DNA of 44,954 nt from Polyangia bacterium (lineage in GTDB: Bacteria > Myxococcota_A > Polyangia > Polyangiales > Polyangiaceae), in NCBI GenBank assembly GCA_030426145.1, contig JAUHZF010000027.1:1-44954 (forward strand), given 5' to 3'. Shown in pieces: positions 6,931-14,353 of the stretch. Numbering within the stretch: position 1 is the first letter of the stretch; each line of letters starts with the position of its first letter. Both the position numbers and the translations under genes were made by a program. The notes beneath the pieces are model-generated. The model had not been told where the DNA came from. It did no database searches and saw only the letters and a list, made by a program, of their open reading frames with translations.

Positions 6931-9123
6931 ATGTCATCTCGAAATCCCCCGCTAGAGCGCGTGTTTCGGCATGCGACCGACCCCATCCTCATCGAGGACC
7001 TCGAGGGCATCGTGCTCGACCTCAACCGGGAGGCCGAGCGTACATACGGATTCCCACGAGAAGAGCTCATCGGCTCCCCCATTCTCACCATCGTTCCCGA
7101 CGAGCGCCACGACCAGGCCAAGGAACTGTTGGTGCGATGCCGTCGCGGCGAAGAGGTGAGGAACGTCGAGAGCCTTCGAAAGACCAAGGGGGGAGAGGTC
7201 GTGCCCGTCTTGCTGACCCTGTCGCTGCTTCCCGATGAGAGCGGAAAGCCTGCCGCAGTCGCGACCTTTGCCAAGGACATCCGCTCCCTCAAGGCCGTCG
7301 AGGCAGCGCTTCTCGACACGAAAGCACAGCTCGAAGGCCAGGTCGCGGAGCGCACGCTTCACCTCCGGGAGGCCCTCTCGCGTATGCAGGCCACCAACGA
7401 GAGGCTCGAGCACGAGCTCATCGTCGCCAGGGAACTCAACGAGGCCGCCTCACGTGGCTCGGAGGTCGCGCTCCTGGGGCAGAGCACCGCCATCCGTGCG
7501 CTGCGCAAGGCAGTGGTTGCCATGGGACGCCTCGAGACGAGTGTGCTTCTCACGGGACCGCCCGGAGCGGGGCACGAGTCCGTGGCGCGAGCGATCCACC
7601 TCGCATCTGAGCGGCGCGACCGACCCTTCGTGAAGGTGAACTGCGGGGAGCTCGACCCACTCGTTGCCTCGGATGCGCTCGAACGGTGGGCTCCGGGGAG
7701 CAAGTTGCAGGTTGCGCGGGGCGGAACGCTCTACCTCGAACACATCGACCGGCTCTCGTCGGATGCACAGCCCGCCCTTGCCGCCTGGCTCGCGGAGCAA
7801 TCACCGGATGTGGACGGGGTACGTGTCATGGCCGCCACCGTTTCCCCGACAGGAGTCCTTGGCCGCGAGTGCGAGCTGGACCCGAGCCTCCACACGCAAC
7901 TCGCCGGCGCGAGCCTTCGCCTGCCCTCCTTGGTCGAGCGCAGGGAGGACATTCCGCTACTCGTTGAAGCGATGCTCGAGAAGCATGCCGACGCGGTTGG
8001 GCGTGCGGTCGATGGCGTGACCGAGGAGACACTCGAGCGGTTTGCGGCGTACCATTGGCCAGGCAACCTTCGCGAGCTCGACTCCCTCTTGGGGCGGGCG
8101 GTGATGCGCGCGGAAGGCGGACGGCTCGACGTGCAGGCTGCACTGCTCGGCACCGGAGATGAAGTCGGCGGCTACCACCTGGTCGAGAAGATCGGCGAGG
8201 GGGGCATGGGGGAGGTCTGGCGGGGTTCCCACGCGCTTCTCGCTCGGCCAGCGGCCGTCAAGCTGATCCGCCCTCGTCGGGGCCTCGATGCTCGGGCAAA
8301 GCGTACCCTGCGGGCACGGTTCGAGCTGGAGGCACGCGTGACCGCGAGTCTTCGCTCGCCGCATACGGTGGAACTTTACGACTTCGGATGGACGTCCGAC
8401 GGCCGCTTCTACTTCGTGATGGAGTACCTCGTTGGGTTCGACCTTCACCGCGCCCTCTATCAGTGGGGGGCGCTTCCCGTGGGGCGTGTCCTCCATCTGC
8501 TGCGTCAGGCATGTGCCTCCCTTGCCGAAGCTCATGACGCCGGGCTCGTGCACCGCGACATCACCGCGGCGAATCTGTTCGTTTGCCGTCTCGGTGGCGT
8601 CTGCGACTTCCTGAAGGTGCTCGACTTCGGCGTCGTGCGCGACCCGCGAGATCGTGATGGTTACCCCCGCGCCCTGCTGGGCACTCCGGCCACGATGGCC
8701 CCTGAGGCCTTTGCTGGCGGGGAGCTCGACCACCGGGCCGACATCTATGCGCTTGGCTGCGTGGCCTACTGGATGTTGACCCACACCTACCCCTTCGAGG
8801 GAGCGACCGTCGAAGAGGTCATGGCAGCTCACCGGCGCCGGCCCCCCGTTCCGCCGTCACGGCGTGTTCCAGGGATTCCCACCGAGGTCGATTCACTCGT
8901 CTTGAGCTGTCTCGAGAAACGCCCCGAAGACAGGCCTCGAAGTGCGCGCACCATCGGTCGGCGCGTCGCGCAACTGCTCGAGCGCTACCCTTGGCGCGAC
9001 GAGGATGCCGAGCGGGAATGGGATGGCGCGGGACTATCGCATGCGCTCGGTGACGATGTAGAGCTCACGCGGTGGAACGGCGTCACCCGCATCACGGACG
9101 ACGCCGACACACAGTTCGGGTGA
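6931..9123 (+). CDS. PAS / inactive sigma-54-type AAA+ / Ser-Thr kinase fusion
   Basis: The protein has 730 residues; ATG at 6931 follows AGGAG by seven bases. Order: PAS sensor (about 8-118; LIEDLEGIVLDLNREAERTYGFPREE), coiled coil (120-175), sigma-54 activator-type AAA+ core (183-405), and Hanks-type kinase (413-680). The AAA+ part is recognisable (LTGPPGAGHESVARAIH; FVKVNCGEL; WPGNLRELDSLL) but appears dead. The Walker A Lys is His, Walker B has EH where DE is expected, and the GAFTGA loop is deleted. There is no HTH; the kinase stands where the DNA-binding domain would be. The kinase keeps GEGGMGEVW, the VK of VAIK (AAVKLI), HRDITAANLF (Thr replaces the usual Lys after HRDI), DFG and APE, so activity is plausible. 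Inferred role: a cytoplasmic kinase whose PAS and AAA+ parts sense and oligomerise. Confidence 0.92.
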   Translation: MSSRNPPLERVFRHATDPILIEDLEGIVLDLNREAERTYGFPREELIGSPILTIVPDERHDQAKELLVRCRRGEEVRNVESLRKTKGGEVVPVLLTLSLLPDESGKPAAVATFAKDIRSLKAVEAALLDTKAQLEGQVAERTLHLREALSRMQATNERLEHELIVARELNEAASRGSEVALLGQSTAIRALRKAVVAMGRLETSVLLTGPPGAGHESVARAIHLASERRDRPFVKVNCGELDPLVASDALERWAPGSKLQVARGGTLYLEHIDRLSSDAQPALAAWLAEQSPDVDGVRVMAATVSPTGVLGRECELDPSLHTQLAGASLRLPSLVERREDIPLLVEAMLEKHADAVGRAVDGVTEETLERFAAYHWPGNLRELDSLLGRAVMRAEGGRLDVQAALLGTGDEVGGYHLVEKIGEGGMGEVWRGSHALLARPAAVKLIRPRRGLDARAKRTLRARFELEARVTASLRSPHTVELYDFGWTSDGRFYFVMEYLVGFDLHRALYQWGALPVGRVLHLLRQACASLAEAHDAGLVHRDITAANLFVCRLGGVCDFLKVLDFGVVRDPRDRDGYPRALLGTPATMAPEAFAGGELDHRADIYALGCVAYWMLTHTYPFEGATVEEVMAAHRRRPPVPPSRRVPGIPTEVDSLVLSCLEKRPEDRPRSARTIGRRVAQLLERYPWRDEDAEREWDGAGLSHALGDDVELTRWNGVTRITDDADTQFG

Positions 9124-9133
9124 TAGCCTCGCA

Positions 9134-9529
9134 TCATCCTTCTGCGGGCTTCGACGTGGCGCTTCGCATCGTCGCGGGTGCCGCATCGTCCTCTGCTGCT
9201 GAGGTGGACTCTGCGGATGGCGTCGACGTACTCTTCGACCATCGTTCGCGGAGGTGCTCGAGCACACTCATGACCAGACCCATGAGCGCCTGACGCCGCC
9301 GGGGGCAGTCGTCCGGACGGTTCGTAGCGAGCCTCAAGGTCACCGCCGCCCGCTGCTGGTCTTCGCGGCGAACGGCTACGGAATCGAGGTCCCACGTCTC
9401 CTTCGAGCGAAGCTCGCCGACGTGCGTCAAGAACTGGGCCAGGAGCGGGATCGGTACCGTCAGGCGGAGGGCCGCGCTGGACGGACCCACATGCAGCATG
9501 CGAAGCACCGCGATGTCCATGAACGTCAT
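9134..9529 (-). CDS. Small uncharacterised protein with a decayed relative nearby
   Basis: The frame encodes 131 residues from ATG at 9529 (MTFMDIAVLRMLHVGPSS). No strong ribosome site is visible. Third codon positions are overwhelmingly G or C across the frame, far more than in the overlapping plus-strand frames, which supports real coding. The first 90 residues look like a folded domain (LTVPIPLLAQFLTHVGELRS; DDCPRRRQALMGLVMSVLEHL). The last 40 are Ser/Thr/Ala-rich and probably disordered. No family was recognised. It is convergent with the kinase fusion (10 bases between stops). A related fragment lies at 6324-6400. Confidence 0.55.
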   Translation of the reverse strand: MTFMDIAVLRMLHVGPSSAALRLTVPIPLLAQFLTHVGELRSKETWDLDSVAVRREDQQRAAVTLRLATNRPDDCPRRRQALMGLVMSVLEHLRERWSKSTSTPSAESTSAAEDDAAPATMRSATSKPAEG

Positions 9530-9687
9530 CTTGGCCCGTACGAGGTCGACCGACCTGAAGATTGCCCGCTTTGGATTGTTCCTTTGTGGCACAGATGAAC
9601 CGAGGGGTGGCTCATGTGCCCTTTGTCTACACTCGCTTGCCCAAAAGGTGCGGGTCGAGCCAGTGGTCGCTGCGTAAGGATTCCCGC

Positions 9688-10215
9688 ATGATTCTACGTC
9701 TGGTACCCATCGCCCTCGCGGGGCTTCTCTCATTGGGTTGTGCAGCGACCCCCACCGTGCTGCATCAGGGCGACGCCACCTTCGAGCGCAGCATGCAGAC
9801 CTACGTGGTGAAGTACCACCCCGTAGGAAGCGACGTGAATACGCGTCACATCTTCGAATCCGTGGTTCACGATGCGATGAACGCAAAGGGCTACCTCCAA
9901 GCGAAGGAGGCCGAGGCGGACATGGTCGTCAACTTCAAGGCGCTCACCAAGTCGGAGGCCAACGCCGAATCGGGCACGTCGGCACAACTCAATGGTGCCT
10001 CCGCGGCCGCGGAGGAGATCGACAAGGTGGTCATGGTGACCATCGAGCGGCGAAGCACCGACGAGGTCCTCTGGGTGGGATGGTCGACTGGAGCCTACGC
10101 CGACGAGGAGATCCTCCCCATGACCAAGAAGGCCGTGACGGCCATCCTCGCGCTGCTGCCATCGAGGGTGCCGTCCGGGCAGCCCGAAGGACCGACCACG
10201 TCCCCCGCCGGTTGA
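9688..10215 (+). CDS. DUF4136-like lipoprotein
   Basis: The protein has 175 residues; ATG at 9688 follows AAGGA by seven bases, and the open frame further upstream is not needed. A signal peptide ends in the lipobox LGC (MILRLVPIALAGLLSLGCAA). The mature part follows the DUF4136 pattern: a first strand with a Tyr (YVVKYHPVGS), a helix (FESVVHDAMNAKGYLQAKEAEADMVV), a variable linker, then a strand pair ending in TDEVLWVGWSTG. Proteins of this family are outer-membrane-associated lipoproteins of unknown function. The gene is convergent with the LysR-type regulator with only three bases between stops. Function beyond envelope location is not known. Confidence 0.82.
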   Translation: MILRLVPIALAGLLSLGCAATPTVLHQGDATFERSMQTYVVKYHPVGSDVNTRHIFESVVHDAMNAKGYLQAKEAEADMVVNFKALTKSEANAESGTSAQLNGASAAAEEIDKVVMVTIERRSTDEVLWVGWSTGAYADEEILPMTKKAVTAILALLPSRVPSGQPEGPTTSPAG

Positions 10216-10218
10216 GAA

Positions 10219-11145
10219 TCAGCCGCCGAGTAGCGTCCGGCCAACCTCGCGGATCTCCGCGACGGCCGGATGCTTGATGCGCCGACTCATCGTGATCGCA
10301 TAGAAGTGCTCGCGCACCGACTCCGTGCGCCCTACGATCATCACGCCGAAGTCGCCGCAAACGGCCTCCTCCACGAGGGTCGGAGCCACGAAGACTCCGA
10401 CGCCGGCCTGACCCATGGTCTTGACCAAGCCGATGTCCTCGATCTCGGCGGCGATGAAGGGCGCGACGTCCTGGGCTCGGAACCACGGCTCGAGCACGCG
10501 TCGAACGGCCGTTCCCCTCGTGGGGAGAATGAAGGGCTCGCCGTCCAAACAATGGGGAAAGTCGCTCGCGTTCAGCTCGAGGGCGGGGCTGGCGAAGAAG
10601 GTCAATGGGGAGTTGCCGAGTGGGTGATTGAATGCCCGGACCGGGCTACCTGGTGGCACCGGGGCGTCGGCCAGCACGAGGTCGAGCTCGTGGAGGGCAA
10701 TGCGAGCGAGAAGGCGCTCATGCTCGTCTTCGACGACGGTGAGCCTCACGTCGCGTGTCGCTTTGAAGACGGGCTGTAGCAGCTGCCGCACGATGAGCTT
10801 CGGCATCACCGGCGTGACGCCGACGACGAGGCGGGGACGATAGCCCTCGACCGGTTCTTCTCCGCCGAGCGTGTTTACGAAGTCTTCGCCGAGCGAGAAG
10901 ATCTCGTGGGCGTAGGAGTAGGCCGCGTGACCGGCCGCGGTGAGGGTGAGGCTGCGTCCGTCGCGGGAGAAAAGCTGTTGCCCCAGCACGTTCTCCAGCT
11001 GGCGGATCTGTTTGCTCAGCGTGGGATGAGAGAGCTTGAGGCGTCGTGACGCGGCGGCCAATCCACCCTCTTTCGCGACCACGTAGAAGTACAGCAGATG
11101 CTGGTAGTTCAGCCACGGGTAGCCGCCTGCGCCACGGGTTTTCAT
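10219..11145 (-). CDS. LysR-type regulator, NhaR-like
   Basis: The protein has 308 residues from ATG at 11145; a TTG nine codons upstream is a weaker alternative. The winged-HTH is typical (LNYQHLLYFYVVAKEGGLAAASRRLKLSHPTLSKQIRQLE). The opening WLNYQHLLYFYVVA matches the NhaR branch of the family, whose E. coli member responds to sodium. The effector-binding domain fills residues 95 to 300 (LVVGVTPVMPKLIVRQLL; DLVLADAPVPPGSP). The gene lies 41 bases downstream of argB in the same direction, so it is probably the last gene of an argC-argB-regulator operon. Whether it senses an arginine intermediate, sodium or something else cannot be read from the sequence. Confidence 0.88.
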   Translation of the reverse strand: MKTRGAGGYPWLNYQHLLYFYVVAKEGGLAAASRRLKLSHPTLSKQIRQLENVLGQQLFSRDGRSLTLTAAGHAAYSYAHEIFSLGEDFVNTLGGEEPVEGYRPRLVVGVTPVMPKLIVRQLLQPVFKATRDVRLTVVEDEHERLLARIALHELDLVLADAPVPPGSPVRAFNHPLGNSPLTFFASPALELNASDFPHCLDGEPFILPTRGTAVRRVLEPWFRAQDVAPFIAAEIEDIGLVKTMGQAGVGVFVAPTLVEEAVCGDFGVMIVGRTESVREHFYAITMSRRIKHPAVAEIREVGRTLLGG

Positions 11146-11186
11146 GCTCGAGGGATCCCCACCAGGCTTCAAACCAATCGTCGTGT

Positions 11187-11993
11187 CTAGGGCAGCAACG
11201 CCGTACCTACCGAGCCTGGCTGGGCCATCTCGGCCAGCAGGTCACCCTTCGAAAGGCCGCCCACGATGTGCACGCGGGCCACGCCGCTGTCGATGGCATC
11301 GAAGGCCTCGACCACCTTGGGGACCATGCCGTCGGCCAAGGTGCCGTCGTCGATGAGGCCCTGGTGCTCGGCGTTGCGGATCTGCGGGATGCGGGTCGAG
11401 GTGTCGTGCCGATCACGCAGCACGCCCACGATGTCGCTGACCAGGACCAGCGCGTCGGCCTTCAGCTCGACGGCGACCCGGTTGGCCACCACGTCGGCGT
11501 TGATGTTGAAGACCTCGCCTTCTGGGCTCGCGCCGATGCACGCGAGGACCGGGAGGTAACCTTCTTTCAGAAGCAGGCGCAGTAGGGCGTCGTTGAGCTT
11601 GATCACGTCGCCCACCAATCCCAAGTCGACGGGCTCTGGCGGACCGCCCTTGATGACCTGGGGCGGCCTGCGTCGCGACTCGACCACGCAGGCGCTCGCG
11701 CCATGCAGACCAACCGGGTTGGCGCCCGCCTTCAGGAGATGGGCGCAGAGGTTGATGTTGAGCTTGCCGCCCACCACCATCTTGATGACGTCGAGCGTGG
11801 CCGGATCGGTGACGCGGCGGCCGCCGACCTTGGTCGTGGTCTGGCCCAGCTCTTTTTGCAGGGTCGATGCCTGAGGGCCGCCACCGTGCACGACGACGAC
11901 CTCTTGGCCCCTACGAAGCTCGGCGAGGTCGGCGCAGATGGCCGCGGCGTGCTCTCCCGAGATGGCGTTGCCGCCCAGCTTGACGACCAGCAT
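11187..11993 (-). CDS. argB: Acetylglutamate kinase
   Basis: ArgB phosphorylates N-acetyl-L-glutamate with ATP, the second step of arginine synthesis. The 268 residues show the amino-acid-kinase fold: MLVVKLGGNAI with the phosphate-binding Lys and Gly pair, VVVVHGGGPQ for substrate, VGGRRVTD for acetylglutamate, NINADVVANRVAVELKADALVLVSDI for ATP and acetylglutamate, and GTLADGMVPKVVEA near the end. The length fits the short type without the N-terminal helix that mediates arginine feedback in hexameric enzymes, so feedback inhibition may be absent. The start overlaps the argC stop as ATGA on the minus strand, so the two are translationally coupled. Confidence 0.95.
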   Translation of the reverse strand: MLVVKLGGNAISGEHAAAICADLAELRRGQEVVVVHGGGPQASTLQKELGQTTTKVGGRRVTDPATLDVIKMVVGGKLNINLCAHLLKAGANPVGLHGASACVVESRRRPPQVIKGGPPEPVDLGLVGDVIKLNDALLRLLLKEGYLPVLACIGASPEGEVFNINADVVANRVAVELKADALVLVSDIVGVLRDRHDTSTRIPQIRNAEHQGLIDDGTLADGMVPKVVEAFDAIDSGVARVHIVGGLSKGDLLAEMAQPGSVGTALLP

Positions 11994-13048
11994 CAGGGGT
12001 ACCCACCCGGGTCGCGGAGCGTTGCCCCTTCATCCAGCCCGAGGGTGATGTTCATGTTCTGAATCCCCTGGCCGGCGCCGCCCTTGATGAGGTTGTCGAT
12101 GGCGCTGATGCAGAGAAGCGTGCGCGTTCCGTCTTCGGGCTCGCCGAGCTCGAAGCCGACCTCGATGTAGTTGGAGCCCGACACGGCCACCACCTCGGGC
12201 AGCCGACCCTCCGGGACCCGCACGAAGGGCTCGTTGGCGTAGGCCTCCTGGTAGGCGGCCTCCACCTGCTCCTTGGTGACGTTCTCGGGAACGGTCACGA
12301 AGCTCGAGACGAAGATCCCGCGCGTGAGGGGCGCGCTCACGGGGGCGAAGTGCAGCGAGAACTTCTTGGCGCCGGCCGCGTTGAGGGTCTCGACGATCTC
12401 GGGCACGTGCTGATGGTTGAGCGGCTTGTAGGTCTTGAGGTTCATCGCCCGCGTCGGGTGGTGTGTGCCTGCCTTGGCCGCAGCGCCACTGCCGCTCGAA
12501 CCCGTGATGGCGAGGGTACGTACGCGGCCCTCGAGCAGGCCCGCCTTTGCGAGGGCGAGCATGCCCAGCTCCGTCGCGGTGGCGAAGCAGCCCGGCGACG
12601 CCACGAGGCGCGCGTCACGGATCTTGTCGCGGTTGAGCTCCGGGAGGCCGTACACCGCTTCGGCGAGGAGCTCCGGTGCGGGGTGGGTCGTGTTGTAGAA
12701 CTTCTCGTAGGCCTTCACGTCGTCGAGACGGAAGTCACCCGAGAGGTCGACGATCTTCTTCACGCCCGCTTTCAGCAGGCGAGGCACGAAGGCGGAGCTG
12801 ACGGTGTGGGGAAGGCCGAGGAGGACGACGTCCATGCCGTCCGCGGCCTCCTCGGGGGGAATGTCCTCGAAGCGGAGATCTCCGCCGAGGCCTTCGAGGT
12901 TGGGGTGGGCGGCGCTCAGGCGCTCGCCGACGAAGTCGATGGAGGCCACACGGGCGAGCTCGACGTCGGGGTGCATGAGGAGCCGGCGCATCATCTCGTT
13001 TGCGCCGTACCCACTCCCTCCGATCACTGCGGCTTTGTAGCGAGTCAT
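11993..13048 (-). CDS. argC: N-acetyl-gamma-glutamyl-phosphate reductase
   Basis: ArgC reduces acetylglutamyl phosphate to the semialdehyde with NADPH, the step after ArgB. The 351-residue protein starts MTRYKAAVIGGSGYGANEMMRRL, an NADP-binding glycine motif; an ATG three codons upstream (13057) is also possible. The catalytic Cys sits in LVASPGCFATATELGM. The C-terminal domain has HFAPVSAPLTRGIFVSS and the closing DNLIKGGAGQGIQNMN, both hallmarks of the enzyme. The reading frame is open much further upstream, but that part overlaps the divergent M20 gene and is not coding. The argC-argB order matches arginine biosynthetic operons; the other arg genes are not in the window. Confidence 0.95.
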   Translation of the reverse strand: MTRYKAAVIGGSGYGANEMMRRLLMHPDVELARVASIDFVGERLSAAHPNLEGLGGDLRFEDIPPEEAADGMDVVLLGLPHTVSSAFVPRLLKAGVKKIVDLSGDFRLDDVKAYEKFYNTTHPAPELLAEAVYGLPELNRDKIRDARLVASPGCFATATELGMLALAKAGLLEGRVRTLAITGSSGSGAAAKAGTHHPTRAMNLKTYKPLNHQHVPEIVETLNAAGAKKFSLHFAPVSAPLTRGIFVSSFVTVPENVTKEQVEAAYQEAYANEPFVRVPEGRLPEVVAVSGSNYIEVGFELGEPEDGTRTLLCISAIDNLIKGGAGQGIQNMNITLGLDEGATLRDPGGYP

Positions 13049-13105
13049 GGTCGGCATGATCGGGGCCTGGGCGGATTCGTCAACCCTGCTAACGTGGAGC
13101 GCCCT

Positions 13106-14275
13106 ATGCCCACGCCTTCCATCGACGACGTCGCCGCCCACTGTCGCGGCCAGCTCGACGCCATGTTGCCCGTGCTCGAGCGCCTCGTGAACCAGAACAG
13201 CTACAGCCACAACCGCGAGGGCGGCGAGCTCGTGGCCGGCATGCTCGCCGACGAGCTTCGGGCCATCGAGGGCGTACACGTCGAGCTGGTCCCAAGCGAA
13301 ACCTACGCGTCACACGTCATCGCAAGCACGACCCGGGCCAAAGACAGCGCCGAAGGCGCGGTCGCGCTCGTCGGCCATCACGACACCGTATTTCCCCCCG
13401 GCACGTTCGAGGGCTTCCGAATCGAAGGCGACATCGCCAGGGGCCCGGGCGTGCTCGACATGAAGGGCGGGCTCACGGTCTGCATCTTCGCGCTTCGGTC
13501 GCTCGCGCATCACGGCCTGCTCGACAAGCTGCCCCTGCGGTTCATCATCGTGAGCGAGGAGGAGATCGGCTCGCCCGAGGGCAAGCCGCTACTGCAAGAG
13601 CGCCTCGCCGGCGCGGCGTGCTCACTCGTGTTCGAAGCGGGTCGCCAGCACGACAAGATCATCACCGCCCGCAAGGGGACGGGGGGACTGGTCGTGAAGG
13701 CGATCGGCAAGGCCGGCCACGCCGGCAACCACCACCACGACAGCCACAACGCCATCTGGGCCCTCGCCCGGTTCATCGACGCCGCCCAGCAGCTCACCGA
13801 CTACGACCGGGGCATCACCGTCAACGTGGGTAAGGTCTCGGGCGGTATCAGCCGCAACACGGTGCCCGGCGATGCAGAGGCTCTGGTCGACATCCGCTTT
13901 CTGACGGTGGAGGACGGTGAGCGGGTCGCCGCTTCGCTGCGGGCCCTCGCGGAGCAGAACAGCATCGAAGGCACCCGCATCGAGGTGACGGGGGGCGTTG
14001 CGCGGCCTCCGCTCGTGCGCGCCGACGACAACGTCGCGTTGTTCGAGGAGTACGCGGCCTGCGCGACCGCGTCCGGCCTCGGAGGCGAGGAGTGTCCGCT
14101 CATTGGCGGCGGCTCCGACGCGAGCACCACCTCCACCATGGGGATCCCTTCGATCGATGGCCTCGGACCGCGCGGCTCGGGCTTCCACACCGACGACGAG
14201 CTCATCGAGGTCTCGTCTCTCCCCATGCGTCTCGAGGCCCTTACCCGTTTTCTATACGGACGCATGGTTGGTTGA
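13106..14275 (+). CDS. M20 family metallopeptidase, carboxypeptidase G2-like
   Basis: The protein has 389 residues; ATG at 13106 follows GGAG by six bases. It carries the two-zinc site of family M20: His and Asp in GHHDTVFPPGTF, the bridging Asp in GPGVLDMKGGL, the catalytic Glu pair in VSEEEIGSPEG, a Glu in LVFEAGRQHDK and the last His in GSGFHTDDE. The dimerisation domain (about 180 to 290) follows the carboxypeptidase G2 pattern, with GKAGHAGNHHHDSHNA and SGGISRNTVPGDAEALVDIR. There is no signal peptide, so the enzyme is cytoplasmic, unlike secreted CPG2. It is divergent from argC with 57 bases between starts. It may act as an amidohydrolase on N-acyl amino acids and could supply the ArgE step, but its sequence is closer to CPG2. 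Confidence 0.88.
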   Translation: MPTPSIDDVAAHCRGQLDAMLPVLERLVNQNSYSHNREGGELVAGMLADELRAIEGVHVELVPSETYASHVIASTTRAKDSAEGAVALVGHHDTVFPPGTFEGFRIEGDIARGPGVLDMKGGLTVCIFALRSLAHHGLLDKLPLRFIIVSEEEIGSPEGKPLLQERLAGAACSLVFEAGRQHDKIITARKGTGGLVVKAIGKAGHAGNHHHDSHNAIWALARFIDAAQQLTDYDRGITVNVGKVSGGISRNTVPGDAEALVDIRFLTVEDGERVAASLRALAEQNSIEGTRIEVTGGVARPPLVRADDNVALFEEYAACATASGLGGEECPLIGGGSDASTTSTMGIPSIDGLGPRGSGFHTDDELIEVSSLPMRLEALTRFLYGRMVG

Positions 14276-14353
14276 GGGATTGTTCGTAGGCCCTGCGCGT
14301 GGGTCGGTGTGCGATTTTATGCGACATCGTGGTACGCCTGTCGTCCTCGACGC

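Noticed and set aside
12350..13105. Upstream extension of the M20 frame to a 641-residue protein
   Set aside because: The added part lies antisense to argC and reads as low-complexity shadow; GGAG and ATG at 13106 mark the real start.
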